The notes: a model not told the origin generated them from the sequence alone. A DNA stretch of 64,000 bases from Candidatus Schekmanbacteria bacterium (GCA_016219965.1 JACRJM010000003.1:380299-444298); one strand, 5' to 3'. Shown: positions 1-9,389, counted from the stretch's first letter. Numbers and translations are program-made.

Positions 1-630
1 TTCGAATCTGCATAGTTGCAATTAGAGCCATCAGGCTCGCTATTGCCCCATGAGTACTTAATTTTCTTCCCGCCTTCCCTTGCCGCAAACTCCCATTCAG
101 CCTCTGAAGGCAATCGATATTTTAACCCGCTCCTCTTTGAAAGCCATTCAGTAAAAGCCACTGCATCATTCCAGGATACTCCCACAACAGGATAATCATC
201 GGATTGAGAAAAACCGGGTTTGTCCCAATATAACCCTATTTGCGAAATCCATAGTGAGCCGTTCCAGGCATACATGCCTTCTCCATTTTCTGCTTCTGTC
301 ATATAGCCAGTGGCTTTCACAAACTCCCTGAACTGACCCACTGTAACTTCTGATTCAGATAAATAGAAATCATCAACGCTGACTCTATGCACAGGTTTCT
401 CATCTTCATCACCTTCATCAAAGGTATCTCCAATATCAAATTTTCCTCCTTTGATGAATATCATCTTCATCCCTGCAGATAATGTTTTGTCCTCCATTAT
501 CTCAGTTGGTTGCAGAGATACACTTTCTTTTCCATTTTTTTGTGTGAACATAGAACATCCAGCTTGTACTGACATAATACTAATAATCAAAAGGAATAAA
601 AAAATGTTATTTTTTAAAAAGTGTTTCATG
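1..630 (-). CDS. SUMF1/FGE-type lipoprotein, 3' part outside window
   Basis: The frame is open from an ATG at 630 to the left edge (210 codons visible), so the C-terminus is missing. It begins with a lipoprotein signal peptide: charged start, hydrophobic stretch and lipobox VQAGC. The formylglycine-generating-enzyme-like fold (FGE-sulfatase domain) starts near residue 55, with the typical motifs [17 protein letters not shown] and [17 protein letters not shown]. It is a clear paralogue of the lipoprotein at 3878-4897. Many bacterial members are not sulfatase activators and have unknown targets. It lies 34 bp downstream of the metalloprotease gene on the same strand, so the two are probably co-transcribed. 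Confidence 0.85.
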
Positions 631-664
631 GAAAAATCCCTTATTTAAAAAAATCTATTTTGTA

Positions 665-2527
665 TTATTTAATATTAACCTTCTTTGATACTCCTATGTT
701 GTTGGACTCGTTTGACTCAATCACCGTATAATCTTTATCGCAAAATACTTTAAAATAGTATTTCCCCGGAGCCTTATTTGCATTCCATTTATATGTCACG
801 GTCTGGCTTCCATTCTTATTTAATTTATTGATTTTTTTTGCTCCGAGAATTTCGTCTCCATCTACAGAAGCGTTCTTATTCACTGATAAATAGAAATTTA
901 TTTTTGAAGCATTACTCTTCGCTTTACCTTTATTTTGAACAGCTGCCTTAACACTTATCATCATTCCTTTTTTTATATTAAGTGGAGTCGAGCTAACTGA
1001 TTTAACTATAAGGTCTGGCAGTTTCTTTACAACAGTTCCTGTCTGTGTAACATTTTTGGTAATTCCTTCTACTGTAATAATAGCGCTTCGTGGATTCGTG
1101 TCTGAATTTGCTGCGACTGTATAACTAATTACTGCGCTGCCGCTGCCGCTCACAGTTGGGGTTATTACAAGCCAATCTGAGTCGCTTAGGGCTGTCCAGT
1201 CGCATCCATCAGATGTTGTTATGCTTATAGTTCCGCTACCTCCAGAAGAATCAAAAGAGCTGTTTGGCAATAAAACAGAATAATTGCACACATTCCCTGA
1301 ATACACGAAATTGGCGACCGTGCTTTTTGTGTTATTTATCGTGAGCGCATTGTATGCTGAATCCGGTTCATTTACATCTTTTCCTATTGGATAGCTTTCG
1401 TAGGTTACGAGCGGAGTGGAAAAATATGATATTGTCGGACCATCATAACTCATGATGGTTCCAAATACTTCGGCAACATCATAACCATAAGAATAATCAT
1501 AAGCTCCCTGCCCATTTGCATGGTTCCTGTCATGATTGCACCCCATATTGTGACCAAGCTCGTGTGCTAATGTAATATCCTGACAATAATGCAAATCCGG
1601 TAAACTTCCTACTTCAACAACGGAGAAAGCACTATCTGCAAAGGTGTTATCAACTGTCTGCATCTGCCAGGCTAGACCGCAATAATCGTCATTGACGGTA
1701 AAAACCCTCAACAGTGACACCATATCAGCTTTATAATTGTTCCGTAACTCTCCTATCTGAGCATCATTAGTTATGTAAGACAATGCATTGTTAATTAGTA
1801 TGTTTTCATCTACATTGAGATTATCGTAAAGTTCGGTATGCACAAGCCGCAGTTGTGTGTTTACACCGCTGTTTGTGTATGCTGTATTTGCAATATCAAC
1901 TAAGTTCTGGATTAATGCATCAAGCCCTGAGCCATATGTGGTCTGCATCTGGGAAGTATAAAGGATAAGAACATCAATTAATGAACCGTCATCCTGATTT
2001 CCAGATGCTGAATTTTTTAATTTTCCGTTTTTTATATCCGGAATCTTAGCATGGTCATCAAATGGCATCATCTTTTCTGTATCATGTCTGACTACCAGAT
2101 AGTCATTATTGTCCGGCAATATTGAATAGTAAATTCCATCAATATTTATATTTCCACACATTTTACCTTTTACAACTGTAACAACCACAGTGCTCAGTTC
2201 TTTTCCTTCAACATTGCCAGACCATGTATAATTATCACTACCTCTTACATCAATTTTATTTCTTTTCAATATAACTTTCTTATCAGGAAGTGTTGCATAT
2301 AATCTCATGGTTGCTAGTTTTAAAGCGTTTGACGGGTCGATCAGTGAAAAATCCACAGTAATTTTTATTCTATCTATCAAGGGTGCGTTAAGTTTTCCTG
2401 CGGATTCAGCAACTATATTTTTCTGCAGAAAAAGTGAAGGCAGAGGTTCTTCTTTTTCTATCCCTGACCAGCTTATTTTTGAAGTAAATATTGAAATGAG
2501 AGCAATAAAAAATATTAGTCGTTTCAT
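665..2527 (-). CDS. Secreted metzincin-type zinc metalloprotease with BACON and CARDB domains
   Basis: 620 residues with an N-terminal signal peptide. The zinc site HELGHNMGCNHD (residues 322-333) fits the metzincin pattern HExxHxxGxxHD, and a Met-turn IMSY follows at 358-361, so a catalytic reprolysin-like (M12B-type) domain is well supported between about 180 and 410. A BACON-like domain (about 412-500, with DCDWTAL-like core and SDWLVITP) and a CARDB domain (about 505-615, ending ESNNIGVSKKV) follow. Both are usually binding or spacer modules in exported proteins. The same two modules recur in the 281-residue protein at 5088 and in the cytochrome at 47520. Substrate unknown. The region 1-180 resembles a propeptide. 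Confidence 0.88.
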   Translation of the reverse strand: MKRLIFFIALISIFTSKISWSGIEKEEPLPSLFLQKNIVAESAGKLNAPLIDRIKITVDFSLIDPSNALKLATMRLYATLPDKKVILKRNKIDVRGSDNYTWSGNVEGKELSTVVVTVVKGKMCGNINIDGIYYSILPDNNDYLVVRHDTEKMMPFDDHAKIPDIKNGKLKNSASGNQDDGSLIDVLILYTSQMQTTYGSGLDALIQNLVDIANTAYTNSGVNTQLRLVHTELYDNLNVDENILINNALSYITNDAQIGELRNNYKADMVSLLRVFTVNDDYCGLAWQMQTVDNTFADSAFSVVEVGSLPDLHYCQDITLAHELGHNMGCNHDRNHANGQGAYDYSYGYDVAEVFGTIMSYDGPTISYFSTPLVTYESYPIGKDVNEPDSAYNALTINNTKSTVANFVYSGNVCNYSVLLPNSSFDSSGGSGTISITTSDGCDWTALSDSDWLVITPTVSGSGSAVISYTVAANSDTNPRSAIITVEGITKNVTQTGTVVKKLPDLIVKSVSSTPLNIKKGMMISVKAAVQNKGKAKSNASKINFYLSVNKNASVDGDEILGAKKINKLNKNGSQTVTYKWNANKAPGKYYFKVFCDKDYTVIESNESNNIGVSKKVNIK

Positions 2528-2719
2528 AACAAACTTTTTATATTCTTTTTAACGTTTATTTTATTAGATTTAACACCTTTTTACCAACTTTAAAAAGGTA
2601 TAATTTTTTTAGTCAGAATAAAGATGTATCGCTGAGATAATCATTTCTTAAGGAAGTTCATTTTAACGCATATTATGTAGCAGAAAATTGTAACAGCTTA
2701 TGGATTAGTTTAACAAATA

Positions 2720-2782
2720 AAAAGCATCGGTTAAAAGTCTATTATCTTTCATACATAAAACATGGACTAATGAACCGATGCT
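2720..2782 (-). terminator. Intrinsic terminator of the PEP-CTERM gene
   Basis: Read on the minus strand, a perfect 10-bp stem (AGCATCGGTT paired with AACCGATGCT, arms at 2773-2782 and 2723-2732) closes a 40-nt loop that has a further 4-bp pairing, and it is followed by TTTTTATTTG. It sits 30 bp after the stop of the PEP-CTERM gene. The remaining 190 bp up to the protease start are AT-rich and I see no gene in them. Confidence 0.75.
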
Positions 2783-2811
2783 AATCTGAATTAACATTGT
2801 TCTTAGAAATA

Positions 2812-3606
2812 TTATTTTATTTTCCTCCTTCCAATTGCTAAAAGCCCCAATAGTCCAGCACCCAAAAGCATCATTGTTGAAGGCTCCGGAACAGGCGGAG
2901 CAACTGTAAGACTAGTCCAATAGTTCCAGGGTTTAATTCCTCCAATAATTGGAACAGGCGGAAAATTATTCCAATTATTAAATCCTACTGCCAGTTCATC
3001 TGCCTGCAGAGATACAGCAATTGCCGGGTTAAAACCTGCAAAGGCAAAAGAAGTTGAACCCGACTGCGGAGCAAAAACTGCCGGGTTGATTACAACATTG
3101 TAGGGTACGCCAGGAGTAACCGGTCCGGCGCCTCCCACATTCCAATCCCAGGAAATCCAGCCGCCTAAGCCATCGTTTATGGTTAACGAAACACTTTGAA
3201 CCCCAGCCGGAGCAATAACTGTTGTTGAAATGAGAGACCCGATCAGATTTGGATCTTCTGGGAAAGTGTACTGCCATGTAGCTACCTGTGAAAGCTCGCT
3301 CTCACTATTTCCCCAATACATTAAGAGACCATCTCCCAAACCGGATTCACTTCCAGCCGCTAAAAGTTCTGGCGGTACCTGAATAAAATCTTCACCTATA
3401 ACACCATAATGAGCACCAAGTGCATCATAGTAAGTTGTTACAGATGCAATCCTGCCGTCAGCTAGTGCATTTTGCCAATCGCTTTGTGTTTTAAGTGAAA
3501 CGAAAGAATCACTTGGATTGGCTTGTAGATATTGGGGGAATATTAATAGAAACGTTGATAACGCAACGAGTAAAACTACTACTGCAAGAGGTTTTCTATC
3601 TACCAT
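2812..3606 (-). CDS. PEP-CTERM sorting-domain protein
   Basis: 264 residues starting at the ATG at 3606. This start is chosen over one 20 codons upstream because a strong ribosome site (AGGAGGTGAG) lies 5-10 nt before it, and the next residues MVDRKPLAVVVLLV form a signal peptide. The C-terminus has the full PEP-CTERM tripartite tail: VPEPST, a hydrophobic helix, then the basic GRRKIK. Such tails are recognised by exosortase (XrtA/EpsH), which cleaves and anchors or exports the protein with the polysaccharide matrix. No exosortase gene is in the window, but polysaccharide genes are. The body (about 30-235) is beta-rich, with no family I recognise. A sigma-54 promoter lies just upstream. Confidence 0.9.
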   Translation of the reverse strand: MVDRKPLAVVVLLVALSTFLLIFPQYLQANPSDSFVSLKTQSDWQNALADGRIASVTTYYDALGAHYGVIGEDFIQVPPELLAAGSESGLGDGLLMYWGNSESELSQVATWQYTFPEDPNLIGSLISTTVIAPAGVQSVSLTINDGLGGWISWDWNVGGAGPVTPGVPYNVVINPAVFAPQSGSTSFAFAGFNPAIAVSLQADELAVGFNNWNNFPPVPIIGGIKPWNYWTSLTVAPPVPEPSTMMLLGAGLLGLLAIGRRKIK

Positions 3607-3649
3607 CTTTCTCACCTCCTCTCGTGCATATATTTCGCATTGTAGAATA

Positions 3650-3665
3650 TGCAATTTATATACCA
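3650..3665 (-). promoter_or_regulatory. Sigma-54 (-24/-12) promoter for the PEP-CTERM gene
   Basis: On the minus strand the sequence TGGTATATAAATTGCA matches the RpoN consensus TGGYAYR-N4-TTGCW at every defined position. The GG (-24) and GC (-12) pairs have the required spacing. Predicted transcription start near 3640 gives a leader of about 34 nt containing the ribosome site. Established knowledge: PEP-CTERM genes are often controlled by the PrsK/PrsR two-component pair, and PrsR is a sigma-54 activator. Confidence 0.75.
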
Positions 3666-3762
3666 TAACATACCAATGTAATTATCTTACTGATATTTAT
3701 ACTTATACAAGTTGCGTTAATTTTTTAACGACATTTATAAGTCTATTTAATTTTTAACAAAG

Positions 3763-3796
3763 TGTTCGATTCTCCGACAAGTTGTCAGATGTGACA
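3763..3796. promoter_or_regulatory. Candidate enhancer (UAS) with TGTC/GACA half-sites
   Basis: A perfect palindrome TGTCAGATGTGACA (3783-3796) lies next to a looser 17-nt repeat (3763-3779, TGTCGG...GAACA on the minus strand). Both are 100-130 bp upstream of the -24 element, the usual distance for an enhancer-binding activator of sigma-54. A similar 17-nt TGTCGG...GACA repeat precedes the other sigma-54 promoter at 11456. Function is inferred from position and pattern. Confidence 0.4.
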
Positions 3797-3877
3797 GTGG
3801 TTGAATGATAATTATTTTCAACAGATGTTTTTCGTTAAAATAAAGATGTTTAAAAATAGTGAACTAAAGTGGAATTT

Positions 3878-4897
3878 TTATCTGGCAACGCGGAATCCTA
3901 TGTTGCTGTATCCTATGCCAGGCCTGTGCATGCCTCGGTATATACAACGGATTAACTCCGGCTTATTGAACCATGACCCCCCTCGAAGTACTCGCGATTT
4001 CCCGGATAGCGGCCCCTTCGGGTTGTCTTTAGTGCTGTTTTTATAATATTGTCTGCCATACCAATCAGAACACCACTCCCATAAATTACCGCTCATTTCA
4101 TAGAGACCAAGACTGTTTGGCTTGTACGATTTAACAGGAGCTGTTATTTTATACCTGTCATTATGCTTCTTGTCGCTCCAGTCAAAATCAGTATTCGAAT
4201 CAGCATAGTTGCAATTAGTACCATCAGGTTCACTATTACCCCACGAATATTTTATCTTCTTTCCGCCTTCTCTTGCTGCATATTCCCATTCAGCCTCTGT
4301 AGGCAGCCGGTATTTTTTCCCGGTTTTCTTTGTCAGCCAATCAACATAGGCAACCGCATCATTCCATGATATTCCAGCAACAGGATGACTTTCCGACTGT
4401 GAAAATCCGAGATTGTCCCAGTATGTCCCGTTTTTTTGTTCCCATACTGAACCGCCCCAAAATAACACTCCTCCGGTCTTCTCTGCTTCTGTTTTGTATC
4501 CTGTAGCCTTAGCAAACTCCCTGTACTGTCCCACGGTAACTTCTGTCTCTGATAAATAGAATGAATCAACCTTGATTGTATGTGCAGGTTTCTCATCTTC
4601 CCCGCCATTACCAAAAGTATCCCCCATATCAAATGTTCCTCCCTTGATGAGAACCATCTTCATCCCTGAAGGGAGTTGCCTTTCATCTGTGGACTTTGTT
4701 GTAACCTTGGGCTGCACTTTATCTTTTACCGTTGGTTGCACTTCAGGCTCAGGGACTTTTTCCTGCTCTTTAACCGTTGGTTGCGCTTCAGGTTCAGGTA
4801 TTTTTTTTGGAGTAAACAAGGAACATCCACTTTGTACCAGAAGGATTGTAAAGATTAAAAGGCTGATGGTAAAACGATATCTAAATAAGTATTTCAT
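3878..4897 (-). CDS. SUMF1/FGE-type lipoprotein
   Basis: 339 residues. Lipoprotein signal peptide with lipobox VQSGC near residue 24, then a Pro/Glu/Val/Lys linker (about 30-70) in which a PEPE-x-QPTVK unit occurs twice. The FGE-sulfatase domain fills about 78-339: GTFDMGDTF, SETEVTVGQYREF, GISWNDAVAYVDWL, RLPTEAEWEYAAREGG, SGNLWEWCSDWYG, RVLRGGSWFN and the final NIGFRVAR. Known family roles range from formylglycine generation to iron-dependent hydroxylation and plain C-type-lectin-like binding. Catalytic activity cannot be decided here. Paralogous to the truncated gene at 1-630, from which it differs mainly by the longer linker. Confidence 0.88.
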   Translation of the reverse strand: MKYLFRYRFTISLLIFTILLVQSGCSLFTPKKIPEPEAQPTVKEQEKVPEPEVQPTVKDKVQPKVTTKSTDERQLPSGMKMVLIKGGTFDMGDTFGNGGEDEKPAHTIKVDSFYLSETEVTVGQYREFAKATGYKTEAEKTGGVLFWGGSVWEQKNGTYWDNLGFSQSESHPVAGISWNDAVAYVDWLTKKTGKKYRLPTEAEWEYAAREGGKKIKYSWGNSEPDGTNCNYADSNTDFDWSDKKHNDRYKITAPVKSYKPNSLGLYEMSGNLWEWCSDWYGRQYYKNSTKDNPKGPLSGKSRVLRGGSWFNKPELIRCIYRGMHRPGIGYSNIGFRVAR

Positions 4898-5026
4898 GAG
4901 AACCTCTCTGAACTTAACTTATTTAGTCCTATATTATAGAAAAAATGTAAATGAAAAAATTTTTTGTAGTAAATATCTTAAGATATAGCTGTTGAAATGA
5001 CGCAGATGGTAGCTGCCCTCTATCAT

Positions 5027-5051
5027 CCGGCGGGATTCCCCCGCCGGTTTT
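5027..5051 (+). terminator. GC-rich hairpin between two minus-strand genes
   Basis: CCGGCGGG and CCCGCCGG form an 8-bp stem with a short loop, followed on the plus strand by GGTTTTAT. On the minus strand, where a terminator for the gene at 5088 would be expected, there is no U-tract. It may be a weak terminator or a palindromic repeat. Confidence 0.4.
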
Positions 5052-5087
5052 ATATAGATTCGGTTTTCAACTGGTAGTAACAGGAAT

Positions 5088-5933
5088 TTATTTTACGGTT
5101 ATTTTCTTTGATACAGCTATATTATTATCTTCATTGATTTCTGTAACTGTATTTTCATTGTCACAGAACGCCTTTATATAATACTTACCGGCTTTACTTT
5201 TTACCTTCCATTTAAATGAAATAATGGATTGATCCTCTTCATTTATGTCATTAACATTTTTTGTACCAATTTCAGTATCTCCCTCAACTGACTTATTCTT
5301 GTTTTTTGAAACATAGTACTTAATATTTGAATTGCTGATTATTCCTTCGCCAACATTACTGACGGTAGCGCTTACCTTTATTTTTTCCCCTCGTTTTATT
5401 TTGCTTGGAAGGTTAACCTTTGTAGCTTCCGCATCATAATCAGTGCCATCCTGGCTGACAGTAATAGTATTGGTCATCGCGGTTATGTTGCCTTCGCGCG
5501 ATTCCACGCTAACATTCGGCATAACTTTAAAAACAAATTTTCCTTCTCCGATGCCACTGCTTCCGGATTTAATTGTTATCCAATCCACTGTACTTGTAAC
5601 CATCCATTCACAAGTAGGATCAGTTATAATTGTATTGTTGCCTTTGCCTCCGCTATAGGGGAAAGAGTAAGTCGCTGCCTTCGAAAGCTCATATGTGCAT
5701 TCTGGGGTGTAATCAGTAAGAGAATACGATGTAGGAAGGTTCATCATCTTTTTTTCAGAAACAAAACTTTTTACTGAATCAGATTCAGAACCGGAATTAT
5801 TGCTACTAACTCGCTTGGCATTTGAATGATTAGTTCTGCCAGTTTTTAGCGCACTGAAAGATGCCATGGAAAAAAGGGCAATTAGAAAGAATGTACAAAT
5901 GGTGAATATTATTTTATTTTTCCTGTAATTCAT
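5088..5933 (-). CDS. Secreted BACON-CARDB protein
   Basis: 281 residues from the ATG at 5933, which is preceded by AAAGGATC; a start 12 codons further upstream lacks such a site. The signal peptide (MNYRKN, then about 20 hydrophobic residues to FSAL) is nearly the same as that of the secreted protein at 60079. A BACON-like domain (about 90-165, with CEWMVTSTVDWITIKSG) is followed by a CARDB domain (about 170-281, with VTEINEDNNIAVSKKITVK), the same pair as in the neighbouring metalloprotease but without an enzyme. It is probably a binding or scaffold protein of the cell surface. Partner unknown. Confidence 0.82.
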   Translation of the reverse strand: MNYRKNKIIFTICTFFLIALFSMASFSALKTGRTNHSNAKRVSSNNSGSESDSVKSFVSEKKMMNLPTSYSLTDYTPECTYELSKAATYSFPYSGGKGNNTIITDPTCEWMVTSTVDWITIKSGSSGIGEGKFVFKVMPNVSVESREGNITAMTNTITVSQDGTDYDAEATKVNLPSKIKRGEKIKVSATVSNVGEGIISNSNIKYYVSKNKNKSVEGDTEIGTKNVNDINEEDQSIISFKWKVKSKAGKYYIKAFCDNENTVTEINEDNNIAVSKKITVK

Positions 5934-6216
5934 TATTTGATCCTTTGTAAAAGGGTAGTCTGTTGTCAATATCTATCGGTGTTTATTATTTATATTTTAA
6001 ACTTAACATTTAAATCAATGCAACAAATTTTGTTGCAGAAGAATTTGAAAAAAATATAAAGTTCTTTTACTCCTCAATTCGCGATATCTTTTTTAAAGAT
6101 TTTAGTGTCTGCTATTTATTTGCGGCTTATCTCAAACAGCGGCCAGCTGTATATTACAGCTATCGTTTAATGCAATAATTATGTAATGGGCAGTTAAATA
6201 AAGACGGAGACGACTC

Positions 6217-7785
6217 TTGGATTTAATAATAAGCAATTTGCGAATACCCGTTGAAAAAGACAGGGTGGATGAATATGTAAAAGCCGCTTCGCAAAAGCTG
6301 AACATCAGCAATGATAATATTCAATTGACCAAAATACTGAGCAAGTCACTTGATGTGAGCAGCAAAGAACAATTCTACTACGAAATCACAATAGTTGTAA
6401 GTATAGCCGGCAACTTCGACAACACGGAAAACTTCCCTGTATACACTGAAAAACCAAAGGAAGACAAAAAATCAAAAAACATCAAGGAGAGACCTCTCAT
6501 TATAGGTTTCGGTCCTGCCGGCATGTTCGCTGCCCTTGAGCTTATTGATCATGGGATCAAGCCTATAATATTTGAAAGAGGCAAAAAGATAGAAGAACGT
6601 TCCATTGATATCCAAAGATTTATTCAGGCAAGAACGCTGGACACTGAATCAAATATCCAATTTGGTGAAGGCGGTGCCGGTTCATACTCCGACGGAAAGC
6701 TGTTTTCCAGGATAAATAATTCGCAATATGCAGAGAGAGTGCTGGATACTTTCATTACATTTGGTGCACCTCATGAAATAGGGTACATCAGCAAACCCCA
6801 TCTGGGAACGGACGTGTTGTGCAGTATAGTCAAAAATATAAGGGGCTATATCCTCGAAAGAGGAGGAGAGATACATTACAGTTCAAAAATGACGGATGTG
6901 CTTATATCAGACGGCAAGGCCGCAGGAGTAATAATAAATGGGAATATAGAATATCGTTCTTCAATTATCTATCTTGCGCCGGGAAATTCTGCGCGTGATA
7001 CATTTGAGATGATCCGCAATAAAGGTATTGCTGTTGAGCAAAAATCGATCTTTGTCGGTGTGAGAATAGAGCATCCTGCCAAAACAATTAATCTTATTAG
7101 ATATGGAGATAAATATAAGGACTTCCCAGGCATAGGGGCTGCCAATTATTCTCTCACCTATACTGATCGAAAAATAAGAAGGGGAGTCTATACCTTCTGC
7201 ATGTGCCCCGGAGGTGAGGTAATAAATGCTTCATCTGAAGAAGGCCTGCTGGTTGTAAACGGCATGAGCTATTCGGGCAGGTCATCAGCATTCTCAAATT
7301 CAGCGATCGTCGTAACCTGCCATACGGATGATTATGGATCACCTGATCCATTGGCCGGCATTGAGTTCCAAAAGAAGATAGAGCGAAAGGCCTTTGATGG
7401 CGGTGGTGGAAGATGGAATGTCCCTGCGCAGAATCTGGTGGATTTTTTATCCGGGAGTGTCTCAATTGACTTAAACGAAAATTCTTACAAGATGGGAACC
7501 ACATCTGTTAATATGTATGAGATTTTTCCACCATTTGTTTACAGGATGCTTTTGTCCGCGTTCAATAAATGGAAAGAGGATTATCCATTGTTTGTTTCAG
7601 ATCATGCGATATTGTTAGGCGCAGAAACAAGAACTTCCTCTCCTGTAAGAATTATTCGCAATGAAAAATATGAGTCGGTAAATATTAAAAACCTGTATCC
7701 CATAGGCGAAGGTTCAGGCTATGCAGGCGGTATAACGAGTTCGGCCGCCGATGCAATAAAGGCTGTGGAGTGCAGTCTAAAATAA
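6217..7785 (+). CDS. FAD-dependent oxidoreductase, COG2509-like
   Basis: 522 residues, starting at a TTG with GGAG 8 nt upstream. A small N-terminal alpha/beta domain (1-90) precedes an FAD-binding Rossmann motif (LIIGFGPAG, ending near residue 102) and the family-typical QFGEGGAGSYSDGKLFSR. The C-terminus has NLYPIGEGSGYAGGITSSAADA, the second dinucleotide-contact motif. This matches the widespread 'uncharacterised FAD-dependent dehydrogenase' family (BaiN/HI0933-related), whose substrate is unknown. It seems to be transcribed alone, with the lysine-rich small gene 66 bp downstream. Confidence 0.85.
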   Translation: MDLIISNLRIPVEKDRVDEYVKAASQKLNISNDNIQLTKILSKSLDVSSKEQFYYEITIVVSIAGNFDNTENFPVYTEKPKEDKKSKNIKERPLIIGFGPAGMFAALELIDHGIKPIIFERGKKIEERSIDIQRFIQARTLDTESNIQFGEGGAGSYSDGKLFSRINNSQYAERVLDTFITFGAPHEIGYISKPHLGTDVLCSIVKNIRGYILERGGEIHYSSKMTDVLISDGKAAGVIINGNIEYRSSIIYLAPGNSARDTFEMIRNKGIAVEQKSIFVGVRIEHPAKTINLIRYGDKYKDFPGIGAANYSLTYTDRKIRRGVYTFCMCPGGEVINASSEEGLLVVNGMSYSGRSSAFSNSAIVVTCHTDDYGSPDPLAGIEFQKKIERKAFDGGGGRWNVPAQNLVDFLSGSVSIDLNENSYKMGTTSVNMYEIFPPFVYRMLLSAFNKWKEDYPLFVSDHAILLGAETRTSSPVRIIRNEKYESVNIKNLYPIGEGSGYAGGITSSAADAIKAVECSLK

Positions 7786-7851
7786 AATGAAGACATCTAC
7801 GTTATTTGGTATTAAACTTAAATTTCATATTTAACTTAAAGGAGGAAAATC

Positions 7852-7953
7852 ATGGCTAAAGGTCAAAATGCAAGAAAAGATGTAAAAAAGAAACCTGTAA
7901 AAACATTGAAAGAAAAACGGCTTGCCAAAAAAGCTAAAAAAGGAAGCAAATAA
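7852..7953 (+). CDS. Small lysine-rich basic protein (33 residues)
   Basis: ATG at 7852 with a perfect GGAGGAAAATC ribosome site. The product begins MAKGQNARKDVKKK and ends KKAKKGSK; 16 of its 33 residues are Lys or Arg. No signal peptide or cysteine. It looks like the short conserved basic proteins found in many proteobacteria with unknown role, perhaps nucleic-acid or ribosome binding. Its stop is only 2 bp from the stop of the convergent MBL-rhodanese gene, leaving no room for a terminator between them. Confidence 0.7.
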   Translation: MAKGQNARKDVKKKPVKTLKEKRLAKKAKKGSK

Positions 7954-7955
7954 TT

Positions 7956-9287
7956 TCATTTAACAATTCGGTCAGGCAAACCAGCTTTTGAGTCAACAGC
8001 ACATGTCCCTGCCTCAGGAGCTTTATCTATTGCGCATGTACCTCCCGAGGATGGAATTTCCATTGCACAGGTACCTCCATCTGTCTGGGGAGATATGTCA
8101 AACCTGTTGTATGGGAGTTTTAATAAAAGTGCTGCCATACCGCATTTGTTTGTAATGCCTGCAAAGATAAGTCCGCCGCCGACAAAAAGGCTTCCAAGGG
8201 CCAACCATTGGTTGACGAACAAGGCTAACAAAGAAAAAATAAAAACCAGAGTCCCTGCAACAAAACGGACCTGTCTTTCAACTGACCATTTTACCTTGCT
8301 TTTGATTAGTGGATAGCCTGACTTTTCAAGTGCAGTGATTCCCCCCTCTATGAGAGAGACATTGCTGAAGCCTGCCTGTAAAAGGGCTTGTGCTGCTATT
8401 GTGGCACGGTTTCCTGTCTTGCAAAGCGTGGTTATTTCACCATCAATATTTTTTAATTCTGAAATGCGTGAAGGTAATTCATTCAGGGGAATGTGTACTG
8501 CGTTCGCAGTTTTCACCTCGCCAAGCTCCGAGTCACTGCGTACATCGAGTATGGTAATCTTCTCTTTGCCTTTTATTCTGTCTGTCAAATCTTTGGAAGT
8601 GATTTTTTTTAAAGGGCCGGCTGTGCCATCCTGATTGGCTTTAACAATGTAATCCATGTTTGCAGGCTTTGGAATATTCATGGCACGCATATCTGCTGTA
8701 AACTTGTTGCGGTCAGCATAATTCAGGAAAGAATTATTTTGTTTTTCAAAACCGATTGTGGATTTAAAGTTTCCCTTATAATCATGTCCAGGGTAAATCT
8801 CTGTTTCTTCAGAAAACGAAGCAAGTCTTTTAAGGCTGTCAAAAGCTAATCCCGGGTCGCCGTTCTGAAAATCCGTTCTGCCAATACTGTTTATAAGCAA
8901 AGTGTCAGCGGTCATGAGTTTTTTCTCATAAAGAAGACAGATTATTTCATCTGTATGCCCGGGAGTATATAATACCTTAACTATCACATCATCAAATCTA
9001 ATCTCTGAGCCGTCCTTTAGACGTTCAGTTGCAACATCTGATACTGATTTTTCATGCATGAGAACAGGAATATTGAATCTCTTTTTTAATATTGCTGCAG
9101 CAGAGAGATGGTCAGCGTGAGTATGTGTATCGATGATATTCGAAAGCGATATATTGTTCTTTTTAAGATAATCGAGATAGGTGTCAACAAGTCCAAAATG
9201 TGGATCAATTAAAAGAGCTTTTCTTTCTTTAGAAATGATCAAATATGAAAAGCAACTTCCATGCTTAAATTGTTTAAAATTTTCCAT
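7956..9287 (-). CDS. MBL-fold hydrolase fused to rhodanese, membrane segment and Cys-repeat tail
   Basis: 443 residues. The metallo-beta-lactamase domain (1-200) has HTHADH at 55-60 and related metal ligands (GHT 110-112, GHD 167-169), as in persulfide dioxygenase/glyoxalase-II-like enzymes. A rhodanese domain (about 230-325) keeps the active Cys289 in CKTGNR. Residues 340-390 form two membrane helices resembling the YgaP/DUF2892 tail. The last 40 residues hold three 11-residue repeats with Cys407, Cys418 and Cys429 in GTCA motifs. Likely role: oxidation or transfer of sulfane sulfur at the membrane. The GAAGGGAG site precedes the ATG. Confidence 0.87.
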   Translation of the reverse strand: MENFKQFKHGSCFSYLIISKERKALLIDPHFGLVDTYLDYLKKNNISLSNIIDTHTHADHLSAAAILKKRFNIPVLMHEKSVSDVATERLKDGSEIRFDDVIVKVLYTPGHTDEIICLLYEKKLMTADTLLINSIGRTDFQNGDPGLAFDSLKRLASFSEETEIYPGHDYKGNFKSTIGFEKQNNSFLNYADRNKFTADMRAMNIPKPANMDYIVKANQDGTAGPLKKITSKDLTDRIKGKEKITILDVRSDSELGEVKTANAVHIPLNELPSRISELKNIDGEITTLCKTGNRATIAAQALLQAGFSNVSLIEGGITALEKSGYPLIKSKVKWSVERQVRFVAGTLVFIFSLLALFVNQWLALGSLFVGGGLIFAGITNKCGMAALLLKLPYNRFDISPQTDGGTCAMEIPSSGGTCAIDKAPEAGTCAVDSKAGLPDRIVK

Positions 9288-9389
9288 AACCCTTTCTCCC
9301 TTCTTCTCTCAATTTATTTAAAAAAAACATAATTTCAACAAATAGCAGGAGTCTTGTCTTGAATTATCAGGTTTCCCACCATTAACAAA

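Noticed and set aside
4572-4988. Plus-strand frame of 138 codons opposite the SUMF1-type lipoprotein
   Set aside because: It lies antisense to a clear lipoprotein gene, is Cys/Ser-rich as shadows of Pro/Glu linkers are, and has no ribosome site.
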